Positions 45,001 to 51,846 of a stretch of DNA of 64,000 nucleotides are shown here, piece by piece. Under the pieces are notes generated by a model. That model saw only the letters and a list, made by a program, of their open reading frames with translations, was not told the origin of the DNA and did not search any database. The first letter of the stretch is position 1. Each line of letters begins with the position of its first letter. The DNA lies in the IMG/VR virus record IMGVR_UViG_3300013132_000036, positions 20,524-84,523 of that record. One strand, written 5' to 3'. Origin of the DNA: a virus. A program made the translations under genes and the position numbers.

Positions 45001-45820
45001 CATCCTTCTTTATATTAAGCCAATATTCCTTGATTCTTAAATCATAGTATCCAAAGAACTTTATAGCATTAAATAGGGATTTATATGATCCCAGATAAGG
45101 AAATATGCTTTCTCCTGTTAAGAGTAGCTCCTTTCTTTTATTATTGATTACTTCATAATCAGGAAACTCCTCCTTTATATCACTCTCCCTTACTATTAAA
45201 GCATCGGATTGATTAAATTCTCTACCAAAGTTTCCCAGCATGACTGCAAGTCTACTATCTTCTCCTTCAACCTCCCCGTGAAATCCCACCTTTAAAATAG
45301 TAACGGGATTGTTAGGGTCTGTGTAATCTTCTAAAATAAATGATCTGTCATATATTCCTTCGACATCAGAGTTCAAAGCTATATTAATTTGCATTGATGA
45401 CTCATTAATATCACTGGTGACAACTATCCCGCTCGGAGAATCTATTGTGTCTCCCGGTACTACCTCAGGATAAAATTCAACATTATTAGCCTTAACTAAA
45501 ACTGGAGCATCTAGTGTTCCATCGACCCCCAATTCATAAGTGTATATGATATTTGATACGTCAGTTTTTCCGTCATAATTAGATTCCCATCTTGTTCTCC
45601 ATAAAGGGGTTCCTGGACTAGTCCCATAAGAATGTGGAAATCCATATTTTATCTCAGACGAAAGATCTAGAAATTTTTCTATAACGAAGATATGTTGTAC
45701 TTCAAATAGTTTTTCAGAAACTATAGGAAAAAGAACGGATCCTTCCCAATGGTTACCATTCCATTTAAAAATATATTGGTCCCCCTTTTTATCAAAGAAT
45801 AAAAGATTTTCAAAAGTCAT
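39041..45820 (-). CDS. Baseplate wedge-like protein fused to two beta-propellers
   Basis: A 2,259-residue mosaic. Residues 1-480 look like a baseplate wedge component of the T4 gp7 position (SYKSLFNAIKFFGYYDL, FGLKERLKRDYLPLNARIID). A beta-rich middle follows. Near 1195-1485 there are repeats of the two-component-regulator propeller type (DGDIWVTGEDVIKFDG, HKWIGTGSALAYWD, LWIATDAGLSRFNG). Near 1670-2100 there are SBBP-type repeats (DANNNIYVACD, ENIYICGSFEGTL, GHVLVTGSYEGTI, ENVYITGSYTSP). A PKD-like segment closes the protein. Such propellers are typical of Bacteroidota surface and sensor proteins, so acquisition from hosts is likely. It is downstream of gp6 and gp25, consistent with a wedge role plus a surface-exposed binding module. 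Confidence 0.7.
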   Translation of the reverse strand: MTFENLLFFDKKGDQYIFKWNGNHWEGSVLFPIVSEKLFEVQHIFVIEKFLDLSSEIKYGFPHSYGTSPGTPLWRTRWESNYDGKTDVSNIIYTYELGVDGTLDAPVLVKANNVEFYPEVVPGDTIDSPSGIVVTSDINESSMQINIALNSDVEGIYDRSFILEDYTDPNNPVTILKVGFHGEVEGEDSRLAVMLGNFGREFNQSDALIVRESDIKEEFPDYEVINNKRKELLLTGESIFPYLGSYKSLFNAIKFFGYYDLRIKEYWLNIKKDEADTLTPLQQNQKILNELSIPNIEGQSRLELISSLIKDENEGKFKQIEVYGKRKDGTFGLKKQFEQLFPSKSFKKTSLFGLFYDINRVVEDQEEDQYGYPIVEDAFAFSPEEVLIKLFGLKERLKRDYLPLNARIIDITGEGVYFNIYKTRGWTDQLDISEVKGGIKVDFSVFPQDGYIEDLRPFYIKPNQAGLLYPAVNGAEEGISYYGNTIDPYSNFQQYPLPTIPALESAVESFYADVKNGTMPKNLGDGDYDYPGYKLFSNGSEYVFPAGCPLIIKNNTFVLPWDDVSGSWESFDTTVTTTPLQIASYTSTTSSNPGTPLQTVNSTTTFTLPTTFPSSVTINIGTGNDWFDTTSPEVLFVRVESVSSPGNLVLGYCSAGDYNTLTGDLYIQMMYTRGSGEYSNWEVTPTNLGFSTYTFDYYENFVHSNGFYSWDRIPYLDFYEIEWTIYKDDDTSPYFFQIRGGLPELETIVHFVPYVGEYNVKCRVWDTLNSISLGIKRSVLKVDRRSIELNTITRFRESEIYNWDNAPLKWESYPSQWIFPVENTNKILDISDVIENYPEYSNNFNEGQQCEVLSKIQEVKANVEFQIGVLQIDINNIVSTYNGSGYSLAIVTTNTAHGYSSGDTVWIYDSTGAPYGQYPITVTGTTTFEIPEIIITAISGGYVYGSGNIKITADSLLIADCNFQGDLNATTSLIYSTINSSPLNPKYKVINLIDSTVLNYKKFTLQAPNNTGALWNGKILTVQTTGSILSNISSGIFTGGVNETEEYLEYNFSTLPKKEMKYWGTKRISWDTFEDFQFEKSYAHTWDMYDYHNDWLGGFGLYSLQYGDRVRVTKDSQGIVFNETDSPANNYLDLSEAAGQLNDSIDENIKRFDYTVRGFSELPNNFYINNTPISPDLSTNPGPKNISSKFFKVPTYSPVLFQPTGIAWDADGDIWVTGEDVIKFDGANYTTYDSSNSVMPGVSILTNCIKIDRNDVKWIGIENSLTPLIKINEKDPGDSFAYSVNDFVDNGGNPVSPITASSINAIEINPQSGDIFAAFTCNSSPSFDGLLFYDSHAKSWSLYTTSNSDIPSDNIRDLRLEYYGMNKWYLWIATDAGLSRFNGIDFKNYTSTNSGLPDNDVYSIELDKLDHKWIGTGSALAYWDHTRWAVWNTSTNPELSSGKFGNIVETGNANIWFTIDQTVSPGGTELYFFDGYFFTKVLYRNDGTTLINPCNVSHGKTLLSAPWKTIKNGETTYPKNLLFVTDDGEIGKIDYIIPHIHATAKSVGTSGWDFVYHETSKPLPSVEYITSSGIGTSQLGFSFIVGPFNDNITLNSDYTRPVMPNVDRYSWYKPIWQRYNVDRLKDQFPSLNIDDVFLYAPLRDILNGKANKEPYWRNSQIERIAQKKSRDLFENFEWVITLGNSSPDRGVKVTVDNEGDIIAIGDFTGTIFMGEVNNIGTQDVYLNSLDQGVYVAKYNKGGVIQWATSVSSTSPQGPIYARSVITDANNNIYVACDNNLTGFIEINKYDSDGILLNTITVNVTPDQFLGDIKVDKYENIYICGSFEGTLTLGTYTLTSTGQDSAFVAKIDPSLSFVWAKQLTTTTYSKAYELSVLKEEYLYLTGVFETQIDLDPITLNGVGNPDMFVAKFSTGDGTCLWGDSFAYDASTSFGNTSICIDPKGHVLVTGSYEGTIEIENQKISSFPGTTDIFVLKLLSTGKLIWVKMCGGQGGDAAYDIESDSEENVYITGSYTSPAYFSPEEIESRGGTDIYLTKFNKDGLLVDIVTAGGINNDSGADLVLDKEENLYITGYFEGESEFSPYIVLSPPGGSLDAFLGKIPKQRFQSGLKIGGVQSWLGSHSWSWKEEKLYKEEFEIPLATTIFINPIDSLIPGKKNHIWTLTDTETGETIVKIRKTPYFIWTFLNPGFYTISCELQDANGNIYQTEHRGMIRVIDHKEAFAGDLKPEVVNPEDYLLRSIYYNRKELGFPPLNKYQDLF

Positions 45821-45821
45821 T

Positions 45822-46067
45822 CTATCTTACGTATTTGTTATTTTTAGAAACTGTATAGTTAACATAGTTCTTTATATACTTAGCAGTTTCAAACCAATAA
45901 TAAACTACCTTTTCAATGCTAGCTAGTATGTCCATCCTATTTGCATCACCCTGTAATATGGGATTAGATAGGGTGTTGTCAAATATCTTACCCTCATAAT
46001 CAAAACCAACATTAGATCTTTCGTCGTTCTGTGTTTTTATAAATTCGTACCAGCTTTGCTTTTCCAT
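45822..46067 (-). CDS. Small baseplate-operon protein
   Basis: An 81-residue protein (EKQSWYEFIKTQNDERSN; KVVYYWFETAKYIKNY) with a helical, aromatic C-terminal half. It lies between gp6 and the wedge/propeller gene with 1-base gaps on both sides. It may be a small wedge component; not assignable by sequence. Confidence 0.6.
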   Translation of the reverse strand: MEKQSWYEFIKTQNDERSNVGFDYEGKIFDNTLSNPILQGDANRMDILASIEKVVYYWFETAKYIKNYVNYTVSKNNKYVR

Positions 46068-46068
46068 T

Positions 46069-47766
46069 TTAGTTTCCTGTTTTTAAAGAACTCTTAAGTA
46101 ATCCATTTACTCTTGAATTATAAGTGTAAGGAACAATTGCTCTTATGTCTATATTTATAGAGGAAAGAGTTTCCATACCTGCACCAAGATCATAGAATAT
46201 ACCATTCCTATCGTCCCATCCTCCTGATATAACGACTATTTCGTCCTTACCTATTATTATGTCCCCAAATTCATCAAATCCTATTTCAGGTGCATTAGGA
46301 TTTTGAGCTTTAGCAGCTTCATTTTCTTCACCAACAAAGTAAAGAGAAACTGAGTCTACTCCCTCGATTTCTTCCACAGCAGCAATTAGATCAGATTTTG
46401 GTATTTTATCTCTTCTTCTAATATTAAGGAAATAGTCACTAAGGGTGTTTGTTATTGTTGTTTTTATTGTGTCGGGATCATTGCCCTCAAACATTGTTAA
46501 AGCTATGTTTACAACGTATCTTTTTATAACAGGATCTAGTATTTTAACCTCCGTTGTAACTATCTTTTGTCCACTCTCATCCAAAAGCTGATATATCCTA
46601 TCCCTCTGTGGCTGTGTTAGTTTAAATCTAGAAACAGGGATATCAAAATATGTTTCGTTGCTTTTTAATGTTAATTGAATGTCAGGAACAAGTATTATAT
46701 ATATGACATTATCATCATCAATATACTGATCATCAAATGTTGTAAAAGCCTCTATTATAGAGAATTGTCCAAATTTTTCAAAGAATGTTATGTAGTTAGT
46801 TGGATTGGCTAAAACAAAACTCCTGGAGGTCTTAGGAGCTATTAATCTTGTTAAATCTACAGATTCTTGATTTGCTCCCATTTGAGGAGCAATTGTACAT
46901 GCAACTTGTAGAACCTCAGACAAACTAATAGTATTTCCAAATAAATCTGTACCTTCAGAATCAAAATTAAATATCACTTGGGAAGAATTTTCAACATTTA
47001 TATTGCCATTACCTCCGGATGATTCAAGGTAGGTTACCTCTATAACAGATCCTGCTGCAGGGGGTAATCCAAAATCTCTATTACCAAAGAAAATATCAAT
47101 TCCTGATATAATTGAACTTTTCACTAAGTATCCTAATCCGTTTCTTGGTATATCATATAGAGAATCATATCTCTTCCATTCTACTCCATTAACTTTAACA
47201 TACACTTCAAAGTTTTCTATACCTGAAGTACCTCTAGATGAGATATTAAAACTCTGTAGCAGTCCTCCACCTCCTGTATATCGATTAACAGCAAGGGTTC
47301 CTTCCATTATCGAACACGATAACTGGGAAGTACTGTCAAGATTTAATCTAGTGTATTCTTGAGGAAATTTAAGCAAATAAATTTTACCATTATTAACACA
47401 TTTTATTTGTGAGTTTCTAGGTATAAGAACTGCGCTTCCCCCTATATCCTCTATGTTTTTACCGTTCCATTTTATAGTAACTTCCCCTTTAGCTGATATG
47501 TTTCTAGTGGGGTTGTGTCCAGCTAATGTTGCTAAACCGTATATGGATGATTCCCTTGTAGCTGTGTTTATATTTAACTCTGTTATTGAGTCCTCTATAA
47601 AGAACAAAACAAATTGAGAAAGGTTGTCCAATACAAATATTATTTGTCCCCACACAGAAGCAACAGTAAACAACTGGTTGGACATTCCATATCTTGCTTG
47701 GATTAACTCAAATGTTTGAGATAATAAGTCCGATATTTTCGCTCTATTTTTTGGTATTAAATCCAT
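46069..47766 (-). CDS. 6: Baseplate wedge protein gp6-like (BaseplateJ)
   Basis: A 565-residue protein matching the gp6/Mu gp47-J-like plan. The N-terminus has a long helical hook (FELIQARYGMSNQLF, ATRESSIYGLATLAGHNPTR), then a beta barrel-like region with VLIPRNSQIKCVNNGKIY. It continues with the conserved middle (LIAPKTSRSFVLANPTNY) and the dimerising C-terminal domain (RRRDKIPKSDLIAAVEEIEG followed by VDSVSLYF). In T4, gp6 forms the iris-like ring around the hub and triggers sheath contraction. The gene directly follows gp25, as in many contractile systems. Confidence 0.85.
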   Translation of the reverse strand: MDLIPKNRAKISDLLSQTFELIQARYGMSNQLFTVASVWGQIIFVLDNLSQFVLFFIEDSITELNINTATRESSIYGLATLAGHNPTRNISAKGEVTIKWNGKNIEDIGGSAVLIPRNSQIKCVNNGKIYLLKFPQEYTRLNLDSTSQLSCSIMEGTLAVNRYTGGGGLLQSFNISSRGTSGIENFEVYVKVNGVEWKRYDSLYDIPRNGLGYLVKSSIISGIDIFFGNRDFGLPPAAGSVIEVTYLESSGGNGNINVENSSQVIFNFDSEGTDLFGNTISLSEVLQVACTIAPQMGANQESVDLTRLIAPKTSRSFVLANPTNYITFFEKFGQFSIIEAFTTFDDQYIDDDNVIYIILVPDIQLTLKSNETYFDIPVSRFKLTQPQRDRIYQLLDESGQKIVTTEVKILDPVIKRYVVNIALTMFEGNDPDTIKTTITNTLSDYFLNIRRRDKIPKSDLIAAVEEIEGVDSVSLYFVGEENEAAKAQNPNAPEIGFDEFGDIIIGKDEIVVISGGWDDRNGIFYDLGAGMETLSSINIDIRAIVPYTYNSRVNGLLKSSLKTGN

Positions 47767-47768
47767 CT

Positions 47769-48140
47769 TTATAATATTTTAATTCCTAATATAGGATTTC
47801 CTTTTATTGCAAAATCTATAATACAGGCATCTCTAGTTTCGCCCCTAATAAAACCAACTTGAAATTCAACATTAAAAAGGGAATAAGCTAAAGGCACGTA
47901 AGTAAGTAGGTGGAGATCTACTGCTCTTGTTAGAGTGTTCTGATCTACTTCAAGGTCAAAAATAAGACCTTCCAGATCTATTCCAAAATATGGATCTCCA
48001 AGAACTTCTCCTGGACTAGTAAGCATACAGTTTTTAATCATACCTATAAGTATTTCTACTTCATCATCGGTATGTAAAAGACCTTCCTTATAGTTTGGAT
48101 CGTCTGGATTTCTTGGATAAATTTCGGAATATCTTGCCAT
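47769..48140 (-). CDS. 25: Baseplate wedge protein gp25-like (sheath initiator)
   Basis: A 123-residue protein of the gp25/lysozyme-like wedge family: LTSPGEVLGDPYFGIDLEGL matches the conserved TxxGExxxxPxfGxxL region, followed by helices and a terminal strand pair (LGIKIL). In T4, gp25 nucleates sheath assembly and has no enzymatic activity despite the family name. It lies 2 bases upstream of gp6. A GAATATATAG stretch sits 6 bases before its ATG. Confidence 0.85.
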   Translation of the reverse strand: MARYSEIYPRNPDDPNYKEGLLHTDDEVEILIGMIKNCMLTSPGEVLGDPYFGIDLEGLIFDLEVDQNTLTRAVDLHLLTYVPLAYSLFNVEFQVGFIRGETRDACIIDFAIKGNPILGIKIL

Positions 48141-48262
48141 CTTGTTCTATATATTCAAAGAAAAATTAAAGGATTATTTTATAGACTTTTCTCCTTTAGA
48201 ATTATAGATCCAAAACTCAAAATAAATTCCAAGATCCAGACATGCTTGTTTTTTTGTTTTGT

Positions 48263-48406
48263 TTATGGATATAATGAATCCAAAAAAGAAGTGAGAGATT
48301 TCAATTGCTTAATATCATTGGTATCCTTAGGAAGATCCCTCATAATAGTTCCAAAAGCTTTTCCTGATTTAGATCTCCACGATTGAATTTTTTCAAGTAT
48401 ACACAT
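48263..48406 (-). CDS. 47-residue ORF, possibly extended by -1 frameshift
   Basis: A short ORF (MCILEKIQSWRSKSGKAF to SLTSFLDSLYP) that accounts for part of the 309-base gap between gp25 and the next structural gene. Near its end the minus strand reads T TTT TTG (48287-48281), a canonical slippery heptamer. Shifting to the -1 frame there continues the protein through ACLDLGIYFEFWIYNSKG to a stop at 48174-48176, about 77 residues in total, with no stop in between. Programmed frameshifting, a decayed gene or an assembly error are all possible. A GTATATATAATAC element lies 14 bases upstream. No family recognised. Confidence 0.4.
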   Translation of the reverse strand: MCILEKIQSWRSKSGKAFGTIMRDLPKDTNDIKQLKSLTSFLDSLYP

Positions 48407-48420
48407 AAATTTTTTTATAT

Positions 48421-48433
48421 GTATTATATATAC
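48421..48433 (-). promoter_or_regulatory. Candidate late-promoter element GTATATATAATAC
   Basis: A minus-strand ATATATA-containing element in the non-coding gap downstream of the 259-residue structural gene, 14 bases before the short ORF's ATG. It is a variant of the GATATATA elements and is nearly palindromic, so it could act on either strand. It may restart transcription toward gp25 and gp6. Confidence 0.35.
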
Positions 48434-48449
48434 AAAACCTATTAATATT

Positions 48450-49229
48450 TCAATTCCATTGAAGGAAATAACTTGGGGTGTTCTCGTCTTTTATCATTTG
48501 GATAATCTCTGTTTTTTCCGTGGTTCCTATAGTTTGTATATTATTATAGTTAACCCTAACACCTCCCGGGAGATTATATTCGAATGTACCTAATAATCTA
48601 CCGATATTAATCTTAGCCTCTGCCAAGCAGAATCTAACAAATAATTCGTCATCATATAGGTTTTCCTCTGGTATGTCTATATAAGCTCTAACTCCTACAT
48701 CGGTGCCAGTAAAAAGTGTTGAAGAACTTCCTCCATCTGTTTGGTATGTTCTATTAGGATCCCTACCTAGAATTGTTAGTCTTTTAGTATTTTTGTTATA
48801 ATTAAATGCGTAAGTTTCCAATAAGTAAGCTTTAGCAAGATCGAAGAAAGAGTATAGAACTGTTCTATAAACTAGGTTATCTCCAGCAAAAGGGGAAAGC
48901 ATAAGCTCAGAACCTAATAATTTAGAATCTCCAAAATCCTTATCTGGTGTACCAATCAAACCAGATCCATTTACTTCTCTTACTTCATATATAGATCTAA
49001 CGCACTGTGGCATTTGTATTTGTCTCGTAGCTCTAAATGCTTGTGTTGAAAATAATTCTCTACCTAAAACAAATATTCTGTCCTCTACTGCATACTGATA
49101 ATTGTCATAAAAATAAGCTCTAGCTCTTTTTATAATCCTTTTTATCTCTTGCTCGTTTAGATTATATGGTAAGGCGCAAGAATGAGAGATGTCATCTCTT
49201 ATCTCTTGGATTAAGTCTGCTTCAGTCAT
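48450..49229 (-). CDS. Structural protein in baseplate operon
   Basis: Unrecognised 259-residue protein. The N-terminal helices (LIQEIRDDISHSCALPYN, EQEIKRIIKRARAYFYDNYQ) and a conserved-looking RQIQMPQCVRSIYEV strand precede two further helices (DDELFVRFCLAEAKINIGRL) and a C-terminal segment (GVRVNYNNIQTIG). This order is reminiscent of neck or tail-completion proteins of large myoviruses, but no diagnostic motif is visible. The start is 5 bases from the amidoligase-like stop. Confidence 0.6.
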   Translation of the reverse strand: MTEADLIQEIRDDISHSCALPYNLNEQEIKRIIKRARAYFYDNYQYAVEDRIFVLGRELFSTQAFRATRQIQMPQCVRSIYEVREVNGSGLIGTPDKDFGDSKLLGSELMLSPFAGDNLVYRTVLYSFFDLAKAYLLETYAFNYNKNTKRLTILGRDPNRTYQTDGGSSSTLFTGTDVGVRAYIDIPEENLYDDELFVRFCLAEAKINIGRLLGTFEYNLPGGVRVNYNNIQTIGTTEKTEIIQMIKDENTPSYFLQWN

Positions 49230-49234
49230 GCTAT

Positions 49235-50677
49235 TTAATTATTTGATTTGAAATTTATTCCAGGTATACCGGAAGGCTTGGAGTTGTTATCAGAAAATCT
49301 AGTAGGCTGTGCAGGTTGATCCCCCTCATTTCTATTAGGGAATTGTTTTCTTTTTAAACTTCCTTTTAACTTCTTATCATCCTCTGCGTCATTAACAATT
49401 TCTGTTTCCGGTGATATACTAGCCAATTTTCCTATAAATCCAGATCTTATTATCCCACCAAATACTTCGCAGTTTATTTCTTTGTCCTTATTGTCGATAT
49501 AACTGTCATGGACTGTATTAGTAAAATAAAGATCTGAAAGCATTATCTTAGATCGATTCACCTCATTGTTTGTTATTAAATCGCATTCTTCTATTGTACA
49601 GTCGTTTAATTTACATGTAAACATTCTACAATTCAATATATTACCAGCTATCTCTCCCTCAAGAATATCATAATCTTTAAGAAGATATGCTCTAGTTGTT
49701 TTTATATCCTTAAGTTGAAATTTGCCCAAAGAGCTATCATAGTTTATAAGCCCCTCTTTTATATTATTTTCAACTATTAAATCGTAAAGAACTTCTCTTA
49801 TGGTAATGAAGAAAGATCTTAATATCTGAGTATCAGATCTTAGATCCACCATGATATTCATATGAGGATAATTTTTCTGAAATGTGTCAGGATCTATAAA
49901 GGTTGATGCGTTCTTGTAAATTTCATTTAAGAACATTCTTAACACCTTTAAGTCATTTTCTGTGAATCCATTATTGTATCTTAAAACACCTACAGTATAA
50001 GTTATTATATAATCTATTACCTCTTTTATTGAAGTGTATCTTTTCTGGTAGTCTTTCCCTCCTAAATATCTAACCTCAAAATATCCCTCAGGAAGTTTTA
50101 AGAAATTAATACCCATATTCTTCTCCAATGGTACCTCAAATAGATTTTTGTCTATAAAAGAAACATTAGTAGGATCAACAAACTTATTAACTGGAACTAT
50201 TCTTTTAATTGATTTGGCGTAAAGAGACCCGGATCTTTCTGGAAATCTTTTATAGATGAAGTTTTCATCAAAACCTAGAATATACTTAAGAGTATTAAGT
50301 TGATTCATCGGTGGGACATCTGGATAGATCGATGTGTCGACACTTAATCCAAATTGAAAAGCACACTTTCTATCAGTGTAACCATTCTCGTCTATCCATT
50401 TTAAGGTTTTAATTAGTATTACTATAGCCTCAAAATACGGAAGAGGACCCGTGATGAATTCTACCATCTTGGATCCTCCTGAGTAATCTGGTTCTAGTTT
50501 AAAAATATCCTTGGTAGGTTTAAAGCTAGAATGATATTTTTTAAAGAGAAGTACCTTTTTTCCTAACACCTTTCCTAATTCACTCGCTATCTCATTCCTA
50601 TTTAAGTTGCTGTAGAACTCAAATTCAAAACCTAGCTGAGTAGAGTAGAAAAAATCATTAGTAAGTAAATTAGCCAA
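49235..50677 (-). CDS. Amidoligase-like (COOH-NH2 ligase) protein with pentapeptide-like tail
   Basis: A 480-residue protein. Its first 130 residues follow the glutamine-synthetase-fold amidoligase pattern: TQLGFEFEFYS (GxExE-type first motif), FKLEPDYSGGSKMVEFITGPL (LExDxS...VExxTxP) and CAFQFGLSVD where relatives have a CGxHVH motif. The His pair is absent, so activity could be altered or lost. Middle residues are helical. A C-terminal region (GEIAGNILNCRMFTCKLN, CTIEECDLIT, CEVFGGIIRSGFIG) has pentapeptide-like periodicity. Amidoligases of this group modify proteins or peptides with amide-linked amino acids. The TTG start is forced: an in-frame TAA lies two codons upstream. Confidence 0.6.
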   Translation of the reverse strand: MANLLTNDFFYSTQLGFEFEFYSNLNRNEIASELGKVLGKKVLLFKKYHSSFKPTKDIFKLEPDYSGGSKMVEFITGPLPYFEAIVILIKTLKWIDENGYTDRKCAFQFGLSVDTSIYPDVPPMNQLNTLKYILGFDENFIYKRFPERSGSLYAKSIKRIVPVNKFVDPTNVSFIDKNLFEVPLEKNMGINFLKLPEGYFEVRYLGGKDYQKRYTSIKEVIDYIITYTVGVLRYNNGFTENDLKVLRMFLNEIYKNASTFIDPDTFQKNYPHMNIMVDLRSDTQILRSFFITIREVLYDLIVENNIKEGLINYDSSLGKFQLKDIKTTRAYLLKDYDILEGEIAGNILNCRMFTCKLNDCTIEECDLITNNEVNRSKIMLSDLYFTNTVHDSYIDNKDKEINCEVFGGIIRSGFIGKLASISPETEIVNDAEDDKKLKGSLKRKQFPNRNEGDQPAQPTRFSDNNSKPSGIPGINFKSNN

Positions 50678-50680
50678 CTT

Positions 50681-51808
50681 TTATTTCTCAATTAATTGTA
50701 TTTTAAGAGTAGAACTATCTACACTTAAGATCGAGAAATCAACCGATTGCCCAACCTCGTATTCTTTAATAGAGCTTACTAATTTCTCCTTTTCGATAAG
50801 GCCGGTTAATCCGTTTTCTATTTTTACAAAAACCCCGAAAGTTTTAATTTTAGTAACCTCTCCTTTATATATTTTCAAATTGGTATTTTCTCCTAAAACT
50901 TCGGACGAAGTATCCTTTATTTCCTGGATACTTTTCATTTTTTCATTCGGTTGTGTTGCTGATAAATTTATTCTTTGTGGATTTTTAATATCAATTACAT
51001 AGAATTCTATTGTGTCTCCAGTTTGATATTTTTCTAAAGATGACCTGTTAGAATCATCAATCGAAATTATACCAGTGTAGATCTCATTCCATTCAACAAA
51101 TACCCCATTGTTAGATAATCCAGTAACAACGCCTTCGTATCTAGTAGAGAATGATAGGTTCTGTACCTCTTTTTCTATAATTTTTCTAAGGTATTTTTTA
51201 AATGATACAACAAAAATATCTCTCTTTTGATCGTATACCTCAACCATTACAGTGAGTTCTTTACCTACATAGCCGGCAAAATTCATAATCCTGTTTGCTG
51301 CAGCAAGACTGCCAGGAAGGAAGCATTCTATTCCAGATAGATCCACCATAAATCCTCCGTTACAAACGTTCTTAACTCTAACCTTGAATGCACAATCTTC
51401 TTCTTTAATAGATCTATGTAGTTCTCTATTAAGTGCTTTTTCATATCCAGCAGAAATAGATCCATTAAATGCACCAGATGAATCTTTGTGTATCACCACA
51501 TCAAGGGATTGACCAGGATTTATCTCTATTGCAGGATATCCTAGTTTTCTCATATTTTTCTCCTCCTTTTTGGTGTCTATTATAATAGTCTGACCAAATG
51601 GGGTTTCCCCTAGAGCAACTCCTCTTTCATTATCAATAGAAGTTATGGTTATTTTCTCTGAAGAATTATTTTGTATGTCCTTTCCTGTTATTTTTTTATT
51701 TTCCTCCGGAAAGGTTCCATTATACATAGCTTCTAATCTTTCTCTTTCAGCTACGTCATAATCGAAGGAACTAAAATTTTTGTTTTTCATATTATTTGGG
51801 TTTATCAT
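50681..51808 (-). CDS. S1-domain RNA-binding protein (ribosomal protein S1-like)
   Basis: A 375-residue protein with at least three S1/OB repeats: about 139-205 (FKVRVKNVCNGGFMVDLSG), 222-285 (YEGVVTGLSNNGVFVEWN) and 311-374 (YKGEVTKIKTFGVFVKIENG). Residues 51-125 may be a degenerate fourth. The G-x-v-x...NGxFV pattern of each repeat is clear. The arrangement resembles shortened ribosomal protein S1, which binds A/U-rich mRNA leaders at the ribosome. It lies inside the late baseplate operon, so it could favour phage messages late in infection or be a structural RNA-binding protein. There is no capsid-targeting-like signature. Confidence 0.8.
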   Translation of the reverse strand: MINPNNMKNKNFSSFDYDVAERERLEAMYNGTFPEENKKITGKDIQNNSSEKITITSIDNERGVALGETPFGQTIIIDTKKEEKNMRKLGYPAIEINPGQSLDVVIHKDSSGAFNGSISAGYEKALNRELHRSIKEEDCAFKVRVKNVCNGGFMVDLSGIECFLPGSLAAANRIMNFAGYVGKELTVMVEVYDQKRDIFVVSFKKYLRKIIEKEVQNLSFSTRYEGVVTGLSNNGVFVEWNEIYTGIISIDDSNRSSLEKYQTGDTIEFYVIDIKNPQRINLSATQPNEKMKSIQEIKDTSSEVLGENTNLKIYKGEVTKIKTFGVFVKIENGLTGLIEKEKLVSSIKEYEVGQSVDFSILSVDSSTLKIQLIEK

Positions 51809-51846
51809 TGTTTGTAGTATAAAATTGCATTAAAATTTCCAACAAG

